A stretch of 64,000 nucleotides of DNA from Pseudoxanthomonas suwonensis J47 (GTDB taxonomy: Bacteria > Pseudomonadota > Gammaproteobacteria > Xanthomonadales > Xanthomonadaceae). The stretch lies in contig NZ_AZUZ01000014.1 in NCBI RefSeq assembly GCF_000513955.1, forward strand, positions 1 to 64,000, written 5' to 3'. Of this stretch, positions 44,331 to 59,100 are shown in pieces. Each line of letters opens with the position of its first letter. Positions within the stretch are counted from its first letter, which is position 1. Below the pieces are notes generated by a model. The model was not told where the DNA came from, did no database searches, and worked only from the letters and a program-made list of their open reading frames with translations. Made by a program: the position numbers and the translations under genes.

Positions 44331-45212
44331 TCAGAGCGGCCGCAGCTGCGCGCGCCGGCGCACCGCCGCCACCCAGCGCGAGGCCACCGCCGGCGAGGTG
44401 ATGCACACCGCCTCGTCGGTCACCGTGGTCACCGCGCGTTCGAGCAGCTGGATGTCGGCCTCGTGCTGGCGCGCCACGTGCGGGTCCTCGAAGAACACCG
44501 CGCGCTGGCAGCGCCGTTCCAGCACCAGGTCGGCGATCTGCGCGTCGCCGCCCATCGGCCCGCTGAGGAAGCGGTGCACCCACGGCGTGTCCTGCGGCCA
44601 GCCGCGGCTCCATGCCAGCTCGTTGAGGCGCTGGCCGGTGGTGCCGGTGCCCACGCGGCGGGCGAAGCGCGAGAGCACGTCGAAGTGCTCGGCGGCGAAG
44701 GCCAGCATCTGCGGCTTCATCGCGTCGTGCGCGATCAGCGCCAGGGTCTGCGATTCGAAGTCGTGGAAGCGGTCGGCGGTGGGGTCCGGCGCCAGCCCGG
44801 CGTGGATGCGTTCGTTCTCGATCCAGTCGCGCGCGCTGGCCACGGTGGAGATGAAGGGCTTGCCGTGGATCACGCACTGGCGCTTGAGCGCCACCGCCTC
44901 GGGGAAGATCGAGGACGGATCGACCGGGTCGATCAGGTAGATCGCACCATCGAGGGTGCGGCCATCGCTGCCCATGCCGACGATCTCGGCGACCAGCTTC
45001 ATCAGCCCGCCCTCGCGGCCATAGGGATAGCGGCGCAGGCCGGCGTAGCCGCGCAGCATCCCGGCGGCGGCGATCGCGTCGTGGGTGCGGCCGACCGCGT
45101 GGATCTCCAGGCCCAGCTCGCGGATCCCCGGCTCGCTGGCGCGCAGCCAGCGGAACAGCGCGGCGTCCTCGGTGGCGTGGTGCAGGCGGTTGGCGGCAAG
45201 GCCCAGGCGCAT
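44331..45212 (-). CDS. Tandem methylglyoxal-synthase-like protein
   Basis: The 293 residues hold two MGS-like domains. The C-terminal one (about 150-275) keeps the catalytic features of methylglyoxal synthase, which turns dihydroxyacetone phosphate into methylglyoxal: LIAHDAMKPQML (His-Asp), RRVGTGTTGQRL, FLSGPMGGDAQIADL (Asp) and VFFEDPHVARQHEADIQ. The N-terminal one (1-140) has the same fold pattern but AAN replaces AHD, GRTH replaces TGTTG, and REGG replaces GGD, so it is probably inactive. Single-domain MGS is about 150 residues. Start at 45212 from the conserved MRLGLAANRLHH. Confidence 0.8.
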   Translation of the reverse strand: MRLGLAANRLHHATEDAALFRWLRASEPGIRELGLEIHAVGRTHDAIAAAGMLRGYAGLRRYPYGREGGLMKLVAEIVGMGSDGRTLDGAIYLIDPVDPSSIFPEAVALKRQCVIHGKPFISTVASARDWIENERIHAGLAPDPTADRFHDFESQTLALIAHDAMKPQMLAFAAEHFDVLSRFARRVGTGTTGQRLNELAWSRGWPQDTPWVHRFLSGPMGGDAQIADLVLERRCQRAVFFEDPHVARQHEADIQLLERAVTTVTDEAVCITSPAVASRWVAAVRRRAQLRPL

Positions 45213-45348
45213 CGGTGCATGGCTCCGGATTCGGTCCGGAGGCAGTCTACCCGGCCACATCCGCCAGGTGCGGACGTTTGACCGTGGTCAGGTGCGCGCC
45301 GCCGATTCGGCGTAAGGTGGTGGCCGCTCCCTGGCTGGAGGACTGACG

Positions 45349-46374
45349 ATGGACAGGACCATGAAGGCCGCGGTCGTGCATGCGTTCGGGCAGCCGCTGC
45401 GGATCGAGGAGGTGCCGGTACCGCGTCCCGGGCCCGGCGAGCTGCTGGTGAAGATCGAAGCCTGCGGCGTATGCCATACCGACCTGCACGCCGCCGGCGG
45501 CGAGTGGCCGGTGAAGCCGCAGCCGCCTTTCATTCCGGGGCACGAAGGCGTGGGCCACGTGGTCGCGGTCGGCGCCGGCGTCAGCCACGTCCGCGAGGGC
45601 GACCGCGTCGGCATCCCCTGGCTGTACTCGGCCTGCGGCCACTGCGAGCACTGCCTGGGTGGCTGGGAAACCCTGTGCGAGCAGCAGCAGAACACCGGCT
45701 ACTCGGTCAACGGCGGTTTTGCCGAATACGCGCTGGCCGATGCCGGCTACGTCGGCCACCTGCCGGCGAACCTGGGCTTCGTCGAGGTCGCGCCGGTGCT
45801 GTGCGCCGGGGTCACCGTGTACAAGGGCCTGAAGGTCACCGACACCCGACCCGGCGACTGGATCGTGGTCTCCGGCATCGGCGGGCTCGGCCACATGGCG
45901 GTGCAGTACGCGCGGGCGATGGGCCTGAACGTGGCCGCGGTCGACGTCGACGACGCCAAGCTCGATCTCGCGCTCCGGCTCGGCGCCACCGTCGCGGTGA
46001 ACGCGCGCAGGGCCGATCCGGTGGAGGTGATCAGGCGCGAGATCGGCGGCGCGCATGGCGCCCTGGTCACCGCGGTCTCGCCCGCGGCGTTCGAACAGGC
46101 GCAGGGCATGGTCCGCCGCGGCGGCACGGTATCGCTGGTCGGGCTGCCGCCGGGCAGCTTCCCGCTGGACATCTTCGGCATGGTGCTGAACGGCATCACC
46201 GTGCGCGGCTCGATCGTCGGCACGCGGCTGGACCTGCAGGAATCGCTGCGGTTCGCCGCCGACGGCAAGGTCGCCGCCACCTTGTCCACCGACCGGCTGG
46301 AGAACATCAACGACGTCTTCGACCGCATGCGCGACGGCCGCATCGAGGGCCGGGTGGTGCTCGATTTCAGCTGA
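45349..46374 (+). CDS. adhP: Zinc-dependent alcohol dehydrogenase AdhP
   Basis: AdhP oxidises primary alcohols (reduces aldehydes) with NAD. The 341 residues show the catalytic zinc site ([29 protein letters not shown]), the structural zinc site ([17 protein letters not shown]), the active-site loop [10 protein letters not shown], and the Rossmann motif [25 protein letters not shown] after strand two has an acidic residue typical of NAD. GGAGG eight bases before the ATG supports the start at 45349. Aldehyde detoxification next to the methylglyoxal-like gene is possible but unproved. Confidence 0.93.
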   Translation: MDRTMKAAVVHAFGQPLRIEEVPVPRPGPGELLVKIEACGVCHTDLHAAGGEWPVKPQPPFIPGHEGVGHVVAVGAGVSHVREGDRVGIPWLYSACGHCEHCLGGWETLCEQQQNTGYSVNGGFAEYALADAGYVGHLPANLGFVEVAPVLCAGVTVYKGLKVTDTRPGDWIVVSGIGGLGHMAVQYARAMGLNVAAVDVDDAKLDLALRLGATVAVNARRADPVEVIRREIGGAHGALVTAVSPAAFEQAQGMVRRGGTVSLVGLPPGSFPLDIFGMVLNGITVRGSIVGTRLDLQESLRFAADGKVAATLSTDRLENINDVFDRMRDGRIEGRVVLDFS

Positions 46375-46391
46375 AGCCCGGGCGCCGCGGG

Positions 46392-47582
46392 TCAGGCGGC
46401 GCGCGGCGGGCGCAGCACCAGGCGCACGATCACCCCGGCCACCAGCCCCCAGAACGCCGCGCCCACGTCCAGCAACGACAGGCCGGAGGCGGTGACCAGG
46501 AAGGTGACCAGCGCGGCGTCGCGTTCGTGCGCGTCCTGCCGCGCGGTGGCCAGGCTGCTGCCGAGGGTGCCGATCAGGGCGATGCCGGCGATCGCCAGCA
46601 CCAGCGCCTGCGGGAAGGCCGCGAACAGCCCGGCGACGGTGGCGCCGAACAGGCCGACCAGCAGGTAGAAGATGCCCGCCCACACCGCGGCCATGTAGCG
46701 TTTGGCCGGATCGGGATGCGCTTCCGGGCCCATGCAGATCGCCGCGGTGATCGCCGCCAGGTTCAGGGCGAAGCCGCCGAACGGGGCGAGCACGAGGTTG
46801 GCCGCGCCGGTCCAGCCGATCGCCGGCGACACCGGCACCGGATAGCCGGATGCGCGGATCACCGCCACGCCCGGTACGTTCTGCGAGGCCATGGTCACCA
46901 CGAACAGCGGCAGGGCCACGCCCAGCACTGCGGCGAGGCTCATGCGCGGCGTGGTCCACTCCGGTCGCGCCAGTTCCAGGCGCAGCTGGCCCAGGTCCAG
47001 CTGCGCGGTGGCGGCGGCGATCGCGGTGCCGACCAGCAGGGTGAGGATCACCGCGTAGCGCGGCCAGAACCTGCGCGCGGCCAGCCAGGTGCCGAGCATC
47101 GCCAGCACCAGCAGCGGCTGCGCCTGGATCGCGGCGAAGGCATCGATGCCGAAGCGCAGCAGCACGCCGGCGAGCATGCCCGAGGCCAGCGACAGCGGGA
47201 ACCGCCCGAGCATGCGTTCGAACACGCCGGAGAACCCGGCGATGACGATCAGCAGCGCCGACAGCAGGAAGCCGGCGATGGCCTCCTCCATCGGCACGCC
47301 GGCCGCGCTGGTCACCAGCACCGCCGCACCGGGCGTGGACCAGGCGGTGACCACCGGCATCTTCCAGCGCAGCGACAGGCCGATGCAGGTCGCGCCCATG
47401 CCCAGGCCGAGCGCCCACATCCACGAGGCGGTCTGTGACGGCGTCGCCCCTAATGCCTGCGCGGCCTGGAACACGATCGCCGCGGAACTGGCGAAGCCCA
47501 CCAGCACGGTGACGAATCCCGCAGCGATCGCGGAGACGGACTGGTCGCGCCAGAGGCGCTGGGAGAGGGGTGTCGCACTCAT
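46392..47582 (-). CDS. benE: Benzoate/H+ symporter family protein BenE
   Basis: A 396-residue inner-membrane transporter of the BenE family with about 11-12 hydrophobic segments. Family features include the N-terminal VTVLVGFASSAAIVFQAAQA, VTAWSTPGAAVLVTSAAGVP, FALNLAAITAAICMGPEAHP with its conserved central loop, and VAGLFAAFPQALVLAIAGIA. No benzoate-degradation gene is in the window, so the substrate may be another aromatic acid or purine-like compound. It converges on adhP with only 17 bases between stops. Confidence 0.9.
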   Translation of the reverse strand: MSATPLSQRLWRDQSVSAIAAGFVTVLVGFASSAAIVFQAAQALGATPSQTASWMWALGLGMGATCIGLSLRWKMPVVTAWSTPGAAVLVTSAAGVPMEEAIAGFLLSALLIVIAGFSGVFERMLGRFPLSLASGMLAGVLLRFGIDAFAAIQAQPLLVLAMLGTWLAARRFWPRYAVILTLLVGTAIAAATAQLDLGQLRLELARPEWTTPRMSLAAVLGVALPLFVVTMASQNVPGVAVIRASGYPVPVSPAIGWTGAANLVLAPFGGFALNLAAITAAICMGPEAHPDPAKRYMAAVWAGIFYLLVGLFGATVAGLFAAFPQALVLAIAGIALIGTLGSSLATARQDAHERDAALVTFLVTASGLSLLDVGAAFWGLVAGVIVRLVLRPPRAA

Positions 47583-47657
47583 GGCGGCAGGGTCAGGTCG
47601 TCGGCAAGGGAGGGCCGGTTCGGCGGAACGTCGGCGGGTGAGGAGGCGGGCGACGGC

Positions 47658-48638
47658 TTACTCGGACTCGATGCCGGCCAGCTCCAGCACCCACTGCGGA
47701 ACCAGCGGTTCGTCGGGGAGGATCTTCCGGCGAGGCGTCGAACCCAGCGCCCAGCGGTGCAGCCAGCCGATGCCGGCCGCGCCGGTGTAGCCGCCTTCAC
47801 CGCGGGCATAGGCCGCGTCCTGCATCGCTTCGTCGAGGCTGACCAGGCGGTAGCCGCGCTGGCGTACTGCATCGATCAGCGCCGCGTAGGAAGCGGCGTT
47901 GAGCTCGTTGGCGTGCATCAGCCACACCTGCGGCAACGCGTAGCCGAGCAGTTCGATGGACTGCCGCTCGAAGTAGTCGAGCTTGTCGAGCATGTACGGC
48001 ACGTAGCCCTCGCGCAGCCGCTGCAGCGTGCCTCCGGGGTCGTCCACCTCCACCTCGCCGTCGAGGACGCGTGCGTAGGCGGCGGCCCAGATCCATTCGC
48101 TGTTGTCGACGGTGACCGGGGCGATCGCGTAGCCGAGCCGCTCGAAGCAGGCCTGCAGCACCTCCCGGTCCGCGGCATCGCGGCCGGCGCGCAGGTACGG
48201 ATGGCGGAACCAGCGCGGCACCTGCCCGCGTTCGGCCAGCAGTGGACGCAGCACCTGCTCGCCGCGTTCGACGTCCTCGCAGTAGGCGGCTGCGCCGATG
48301 TCGGCGATCTGCGGATGGCTGTAGCCGTGGTTGCCCAGGGCGTAGCCGGCATCGAGCCAGTCGCGCAGCATCGCCACCCGTTCCGGCGCGAGCTGGCCAT
48401 CGACCTGGAGCTTGAACTCGTTGACGAAGCCGGTGACCGGCACACCGGCGCGGGCCAGCTGCGCCATCAGCTGTTCGTGCCGCTGCTGCAGCACCTCGCC
48501 GGAGACCGCGCCCGCGCGCTGCCAGGGCAGGTCGTCGATGGTGACGGCGATGCGCCGGTCGATGGTTTCGGCACTGGCCGTCGTGCACGCGGCCAGCAGG
48601 AGCAGGGCGAAGTGGCGGAGCAGGGATGGGCGGGTCAT
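47658..48638 (-). CDS. Exported polysaccharide deacetylase (NodB/CE4 domain)
   Basis: A metal-dependent de-N-acetylase domain protein of 326 residues. The signal LLRHFALLLLAAC (Cys 18) suggests a lipoprotein. CE4 motifs are present: AVTIDDLPW (the two Asp), YALGNHGYSHP (metal His pair), VPRWFRHPYLRAG, and the late VWLMHANELNAAS with the catalytic His. The C-terminal 40 residues (GWLHRWALGSTPRRKILPDE) are an extension beyond the domain. Substrate (peptidoglycan, chitin oligomers or another glycan) cannot be read from sequence. Confidence 0.88.
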   Translation of the reverse strand: MTRPSLLRHFALLLLAACTTASAETIDRRIAVTIDDLPWQRAGAVSGEVLQQRHEQLMAQLARAGVPVTGFVNEFKLQVDGQLAPERVAMLRDWLDAGYALGNHGYSHPQIADIGAAAYCEDVERGEQVLRPLLAERGQVPRWFRHPYLRAGRDAADREVLQACFERLGYAIAPVTVDNSEWIWAAAYARVLDGEVEVDDPGGTLQRLREGYVPYMLDKLDYFERQSIELLGYALPQVWLMHANELNAASYAALIDAVRQRGYRLVSLDEAMQDAAYARGEGGYTGAAGIGWLHRWALGSTPRRKILPDEPLVPQWVLELAGIESE

Positions 48639-48741
48639 GGCCGCATTGTGCCCAACAATTGGGCTGCCACCCTCCCCCTGCCGGCGAGGAGGGCCGGATG
48701 TCGACTTCGGCGCCGCTCAGGAAGGCGCAGGGTTCCCCCCC

Positions 48742-48878
48742 GTAGCCCGGGTCAAGCGGAGCGCACCGCGCCGCTGCAATGCCAGGACGCTGGCGAGGCC
48801 TGGCGCGTCGCCACGCGCTGCGGACTCACCGTCGGACGCGTTGAACCCGGAAGCGGCCTTTGGCCTTATCCGGGCTAC
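48742..48878. repeat. Inverted REP pair (BIME-like)
   Basis: A REP unit gtagcccgggtcaagcggag (48742-48770, partly decayed at its 3' arm) faces cccggaagcgg ... ttatccgggctac (48846-48878). The 75 bases between share gcgtggcgac-type sequence with the region near 27405. Confidence 0.75.
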
Positions 48879-48969
48879 GCCGGACGGCTGGCAGGGGTAC
48901 GACGCGTACGCAGGCGGTTCGATTCCGCTGCTGCGTTGGCCCGCTCCCCGACCCCCCGCTCCGCGCCCC

Positions 48970-49042
48970 GGCCCGCGTCCATCGGACGCGGGCGTTCGCC
49001 GGCATGCGCGCCCGTGGCGCGCGAGCAATGCCGCCTCACCCC
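48970..49042 (-). repeat. 73-base dispersed double-palindrome element, copy 2 (inverted)
   Basis: Reverse-complement copy of the element at 27138-27210: ggcccgcgtcc atc ggacgcgggc, then a ggcatgcgcgcc ... ggcgcgc palindrome, then gcaatgccgcctcacccc. A few arm mismatches distinguish it. With the REP pair it fills most of the 429-base gap between the deacetylase and gltD. Confidence 0.8.
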
Positions 49043-49067
49043 GGTGGGCGAGGGGCTCCAGGCGAGC

Positions 49068-55152
<6,085 letters not shown>

Positions 55153-55468
55153 CTCGAAGAGCGTGCGCACCGGGCGCTGTTTCCCGGACGCGAGGGAAGG
55201 CGGCTCCGCACACAGTTTCCGAGGAAACTGGCGCGACCTGGAATGCCGCCGGAAGCCCGACTAAAGCACAGATGTTGCGGTGCCGCAACCGCGATGCGGA
55301 CGCCTGGAAAAGGTGCTTTTGAAACCGTCTGGTCGCGACCTGAGTGCAGGCGCCCGGAGCAGCTCCCGCCAGTCGCGCACGCGCGAAAGCGGCGGGCGGG
55401 TGCGCGCCCTGTTCATGATGCAAACGCAGTCCGATGCGCGCGGCGGTGACGCCCGCCGCGCGCGACGC
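55153..55468. other. Leader of gltB and downstream region of the I78 gene
   Basis: No gene seen. It holds the gltB leader and, at 55436-55463, a perfect 11-bp hairpin just past the stop of the upstream lipoprotein gene. No clear promoter hexamers were found. Confidence 0.5.
55436..55463. terminator. Perfect 11-bp GC hairpin after the I78 gene
   Basis: gcgcgcggcgg / ccgccgcgcgc with a six-base loop, six bases beyond the minus-strand stop at 55469. There is no T run; the position suggests termination or mRNA 3'-end protection. Confidence 0.55.
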
Positions 55469-55855
55469 TCAGCCGCAGCGCACGGAAGTAATCGTGCCGG
55501 CGTCGTCGACTTCGATGTTCAGGCGCGCCCCGTCGAACTCCATGGTCACCATCTCGCCCGGCTTGAGGATGCGCACCTTGTCGGCGCCGGCATCGATACG
55601 CGCCTGTTCGGCCTTGGCGTCGTCGACCGCCTGGCCGATCAGGCCCTGCACCTTGCTGGCATCGCAGGTCGGCGGCGCGTCGGCGTCGGCCGGCGGCGGC
55701 GGTTCGGCGGCGGATTCGGCGGCTTGCTGCGCGGCGACCAGTGCCTGCTCCTGCTCGGCGGCATCGTCTTCCTGGGCGACTTCGGGAGTGCAGGCGGAAA
55801 GCAGGCCCAGCAGGGCCAACGACGGAAGCAGGCGAAGGACGACAGACGCGCGCAT
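55469..55855 (-). CDS. I78-family peptidase-inhibitor-like lipoprotein
   Basis: The 128-residue precursor has a lipoprotein signal (VVLRLLPSLALLGLLSAC, Cys 20), an acidic Glu/Gln/Ala/Pro linker, and a C-terminal I78 domain: CDASKVQGLIGQAVDDA, then VRILKPGEMVTMEFDGARLN and IEVDDAGTITSVRCG. I78 proteins inhibit serine peptidases such as elastase-type enzymes, which is family knowledge; target here is unknown. A 28-base exact direct repeat covers its start codon. Confidence 0.85.
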   Translation of the reverse strand: MRASVVLRLLPSLALLGLLSACTPEVAQEDDAAEQEQALVAAQQAAESAAEPPPPADADAPPTCDASKVQGLIGQAVDDAKAEQARIDAGADKVRILKPGEMVTMEFDGARLNIEVDDAGTITSVRCG

Positions 55856-55925
55856 GGGAATTCCAGCACGTCGACGCGGGTGTGCTCCTCGTCCGACGGA
55901 CGACAGACGCGCGCATGGGAATTCC
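55837..55925. repeat. Exact 28-base direct repeat across the I78 start codon
   Basis: The segment beginning ggacgacagacgcgcgcatg occurs at 55837-55864 and again at 55898-55925, 61 bases apart. The first copy contains the start codon of the I78 gene; the second places an out-of-frame ATG upstream of it. Confidence 0.85.
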
Positions 55926-56078
55926 CGGTGGAAGTGCGCAGCAAGCTTGCCGGAGGCCACATTCGCGAACCGTTAACCGCGGCCGCCGATGTCGCGGTTT
56001 GACGTTGCCGATGCGCGGCGACGACGCGCTCCATGCACCACGATGGTGACACTGGCGTCCCCCGCCGCGCCCTCCTCC

Positions 56079-57143
56079 ATGCCCAGCACGCCGCCGATCC
56101 CCGATTGCGCCCGCGATGCCGACCGCGCCGGCCTGGTGCACGTGGGCGACGACGCCCCCGGGATCCGCCGCGTCCGCTGCGGCAAGGGCTTCGCCTACCG
56201 CCTGGGCGGCAAGGCGGTGCGCGACGCGGCGACCTTGGCGCGGATCCGCGCGCTGGCGATCCCGCCGGCCTGGACCGACGTGTGGATCTGCGCGGATGCC
56301 TGCGGCCACCTGCAGGCCACCGGCCGCGACGCGCGCGGGCGCAAGCAGTACCGCTACCACCCCGACTGGGTGCGGCATCGCGGTGCCGGCAAGTTCACCC
56401 GCGTCGTCGCCTTCGGCGAAGCCCTGCCGGCGCTGCGCCGCAGCCTCAGGCGCGACCTCGGCCTGCCCGGCCATCCGCGCGGCAAGGTGCTGGCGCTGGT
56501 GGTGGCGGTGATGGACGAGACCCTGCTGCGCATCGGCAACGACACCTACATGCGCAGCAACCGGTCCTACGGCCTGACCACGCTGCGCAACCGCCACGTC
56601 GACTTCCTCGCCGGTGGCCGCGCGCGGATCGCGTTCCGTGGCAAGGCCGGCCAGCCGCAGGAAGCGGTGCTCGACGACGCGCGCCTGGTGCGACTGATGC
56701 GCCGCTGCCGCGAGTTGCCCGGGCAGGCGCTGTTCCAGTACCGCGACGACGATGGCGCGGTGCTGCCAGTGCAGTCGACCCAGGTCAACGACTACCTGCG
56801 CGAAGCCATGGGCGAGGCGTTCACCGCCAAGGACTTCCGCACCTGGGGCGGCACCGTCGCCGCGATCCGCCGGCTGGTGGCGCTGGGCGAGGCCGAGGCG
56901 AGCCAGCGCGGGCAGGCCGCGCAGCAGATGGAGGTGGTGCGCGAGGTGGCCGCGGCACTGGGCAACACGCCGGCGGTGTGCCGCAGCGCGTACATCGATC
57001 CATGCGTGTTCGAAGGCTGGCTCGATGGCAGCCTGCAGCGGCAGTGCGCGACCTGCCGCGGCCAGCGCCAGTGGGAACGGGCGGCGCTGGCCTACCTGCG
57101 CCGCGCCCATCGCGTGCGCCGCACCCCGCGCCGCCGGGGCTGA
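56079..57143 (+). CDS. DNA topoisomerase IB
   Basis: A eukaryote-like type IB topoisomerase, which relaxes supercoils by nicking one strand through a 3'-phosphotyrosine. The 354 residues include the N-terminal DNA-binding domain (DDAPGIRRVRCGKGFAY, PPAWTDVWIC), GRKQYRYHPDWVRHR, RIGNDTYMRSNRSYGLTTLR with catalytic Arg, AKDFRTWGGTVAAI (His position replaced by the family's KDFRTW layout), and nucleophile Tyr 305 in VCRSAYIDP. In-frame ATGs at 55989 and 56043 are alternatives; homology begins after 56079. A C-terminal CATCRGQRQWER extension is unremarkable. Confidence 0.92.
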   Translation: MPSTPPIPDCARDADRAGLVHVGDDAPGIRRVRCGKGFAYRLGGKAVRDAATLARIRALAIPPAWTDVWICADACGHLQATGRDARGRKQYRYHPDWVRHRGAGKFTRVVAFGEALPALRRSLRRDLGLPGHPRGKVLALVVAVMDETLLRIGNDTYMRSNRSYGLTTLRNRHVDFLAGGRARIAFRGKAGQPQEAVLDDARLVRLMRRCRELPGQALFQYRDDDGAVLPVQSTQVNDYLREAMGEAFTAKDFRTWGGTVAAIRRLVALGEAEASQRGQAAQQMEVVREVAAALGNTPAVCRSAYIDPCVFEGWLDGSLQRQCATCRGQRQWERAALAYLRRAHRVRRTPRRRG

Positions 57144-57147
57144 ACCG

Positions 57148-57247
57148 GTGGAGTGGGGCGTGCCCCGCATGCTGCCACTACCGCTGGACGCAAGCGACCA
57201 GCGGAGCAGGCGCCTGCCGGACAGCAGCGAGGCACGCTCCGCTCCAC
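57148..57247. repeat. 100-base imperfect inverted repeat between convergent genes
   Basis: Outer arms gtggagtggggcgtg (57148-57162) and cacgctccgctccac (57233-57247) pair at 13 of 15 positions. The inner arm gggcgtgcccc resembles the gagcggggcttgccccgctg palindrome at 27917. It may serve as terminator for topoisomerase IB and the facing lipoprotein gene. Confidence 0.65.
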
Positions 57248-57257
57248 AGGAAGTCCG

Positions 57258-57605
57258 TCAGCTGCAGGACATCCCGGTGATCGCGTTGTTGCGGCCGGTC
57301 TCCACGGTCAGGCGCGAGCCGCCGCTGGTGGCCGGGACGGGCTGGTGGGTGCTGCCCTGGCGTTCGCCCGCGCCGCGCACCACCTGCAGTTCGGTGCTGT
57401 CGCTGTCCACCCGCGCCCGGGCGAGGGTGGCGTCGGAGGCGGCCAGGCCGACCGCGCCGCGGACCATGTCGGTATGGCACTGGCCGGAGATGACGCCGTC
57501 GATCGGCGCCACCTCGGCGATGCGCGGTCCGGCGCAGCCTGCGAGCAGGCAGGCGCCGAGCAGGCAGGCACCCGTGGCGGCAATGGGGCGGGGGGATCGC
57601 GCCAT
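57258..57605 (-). CDS. Small lipoprotein, divergent I78-like
   Basis: The 115-residue precursor has a clear lipoprotein signal (GACLLGACLLAGC, Cys 24). The rest aligns by eye with the I78 lipoprotein on the other side of topoisomerase IB: CHTDMVRGAVGLAASDA against CDASKVQGLIGQAVDDA, and SRLTVETGRNNAITGMSC against ARLNIEVDDAGTITSVRC. The central PGxxVT inhibitor motif is replaced by AGERQGSTHQ, so inhibitory function is doubtful. Confidence 0.72.
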   Translation of the reverse strand: MARSPRPIAATGACLLGACLLAGCAGPRIAEVAPIDGVISGQCHTDMVRGAVGLAASDATLARARVDSDSTELQVVRGAGERQGSTHQPVPATSGGSRLTVETGRNNAITGMSCS

Positions 57606-57776
57606 GGCGGTACTCCGTGAAGCCGGGAAAGCCAGCCTGCCGCCGCCGCCGTGGGCGCAGGATGAAGACCGCGGTATTCCGCGCGGCCATGCCCGACCCG
57701 CGCGGATGGAATAGGCGGACGGCGCCCGGCGGATGCGCCATGATCGGCGCCATCACAGCGCGGGGAGGCCGCACCG

Positions 57777-59087
57777 ATGCATATCCAGGAAACGCCGCCG
57801 GATGCCAGCGGCGGACAGGCCGCGGTCGCGTCATGGCTGCTGCCGCTGGTGATCACCCTGTTCTTCGCCTGGGGTTTCTGCACGGTGCTGGTGGACGTGC
57901 TGATCCCCAAGCTCAAGGCGACGTTCCAGCTGAGCTACGCCGAGGCGATGCTGACCCAGTTCTGCTTCTTCCTGGCGTACTTCATCGTCTCGATCCCGGC
58001 CGGGCTGCTAGTGAGCCGGATCGGCTACATGCGCGGCATCGTGCTGGGCCTGGCGGTGATGGCCGGCGGCTGCCTGATGTTCTCGCCGGCCGCGTCGATG
58101 GGCTGGTATCCGGCCTTCCTCGCCGCGCTGTTCGTGCTGGCCGGCGGCATCACCCTGGTGCAGGTGGCGGCCAATCCGCTCGCCGCGGGACTTGGCGATC
58201 CGGCGCGGGCGCACAGCCGGCTCACCCTGGCGCAGGCGTTCAACTCCTTCGGCACCATGCTCGGGCCGCTGTTCGGTTCCTCGCTGATCCTGGCGGCGGG
58301 CGTGAGCGAGCCGACGCCGGGCATGGATGCGGCGGCGCTGGCCGCGTTCCGCGTCGAGCAGGCCGGCCACGTGCGCCTGCCGTACATGATCATCGCCGGC
58401 GTGCTGCTGGTGCTGGCCGCGCTGTGCTGGGCCTACCGCCGCGCGCCGGTGCCGGTGGTGCGACCGGTCGGGCAGGCCGACTATCTGCGCCTGCTGCGGA
58501 TCCCGCGGCTGAGCCTGGGCGCGCTGTCGATCTTCCTGTACGTGGGCGCGGAAGTGGCCATCGGCAGCGCGCTGGTGAACTACCTGATCATGGTCGGCGC
58601 GACCGGTTCGGAACACGCCGCCGGCAACCTGATCTCGGTGTACTGGGGGTTGGCCATGGTGGGGCGTTTCATCGGCGCGTGGGTGCTGCGCATGGTGCCG
58701 GCCGGGGTGGTGCTGGCCACCTGCGCGACCTGCGCCGGCCTGCTGGCGCTGCTGGCCGGCACGACCCTGGAAGGCACCGCCGCGGCGGTGGCGATCCTGT
58801 CGATCGGCCTGTTCAATTCGGTGATGTTCCCGACCATCTTCACCCTGTCGATCGACGGGCTGGGCGAGGACACCCCGGGCGGTTCCGGCATCCTGTGCCT
58901 GGCCATCGTCGGCGGCGCGATCGTGCCGCTGCTGATCGGCATGACCGCGGACCGCTTCGGCCTGGCGCTGGCGCTGGTGGTGCCGGCGGCGTGCTACGTA
59001 TGGATCGCCTGCTACGGGCTGCTGGTGCGGTTCGGCGTGCTGCCGGCCCGCCCGGCGCCGGCAGCGGTCGCCGCGGCGGAAACCTGA
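57777..59087 (+). CDS. Sugar MFS transporter, FucP/GluP type
   Basis: A 436-residue hexose:H+ symporter of the fucose/glucose-galactose group with 12 predicted helices. Signatures are LFFAWGFCTVLVDVLIPKLK in helix 1, MLTQFCFFLAYFIVSIPAGL, ITLVQVAANPLAAGLGDPAR, LAQAFNSFGTMLGPLFGS and FNSVMFPTIFTLSIDGLGED. GGGAGG about nine bases before the ATG supports the start. The PfkB kinase gene starts 13 bases downstream; with the AGE isomerase it suggests uptake of mannose, fructose or a related hexose. Confidence 0.92.
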   Translation: MHIQETPPDASGGQAAVASWLLPLVITLFFAWGFCTVLVDVLIPKLKATFQLSYAEAMLTQFCFFLAYFIVSIPAGLLVSRIGYMRGIVLGLAVMAGGCLMFSPAASMGWYPAFLAALFVLAGGITLVQVAANPLAAGLGDPARAHSRLTLAQAFNSFGTMLGPLFGSSLILAAGVSEPTPGMDAAALAAFRVEQAGHVRLPYMIIAGVLLVLAALCWAYRRAPVPVVRPVGQADYLRLLRIPRLSLGALSIFLYVGAEVAIGSALVNYLIMVGATGSEHAAGNLISVYWGLAMVGRFIGAWVLRMVPAGVVLATCATCAGLLALLAGTTLEGTAAAVAILSIGLFNSVMFPTIFTLSIDGLGEDTPGGSGILCLAIVGGAIVPLLIGMTADRFGLALALVVPAACYVWIACYGLLVRFGVLPARPAPAAVAAAET

Positions 59088-59100
59088 GGCGCGGTTGCGG

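Noticed and set aside
48912-48935. tRNA-like T-loop ggttcgattcc in the gap before gltD
   Set aside because: No acceptor stem, anticodon arm or CCA can be built around it.
55975-55999. aaccgcg / cgcggtt inverted repeat upstream of topoisomerase IB as an operator
   Set aside because: Only seven bp with an 11-base centre, GC-rich and possibly inside the longer alternative N-terminus; no supporting evidence.
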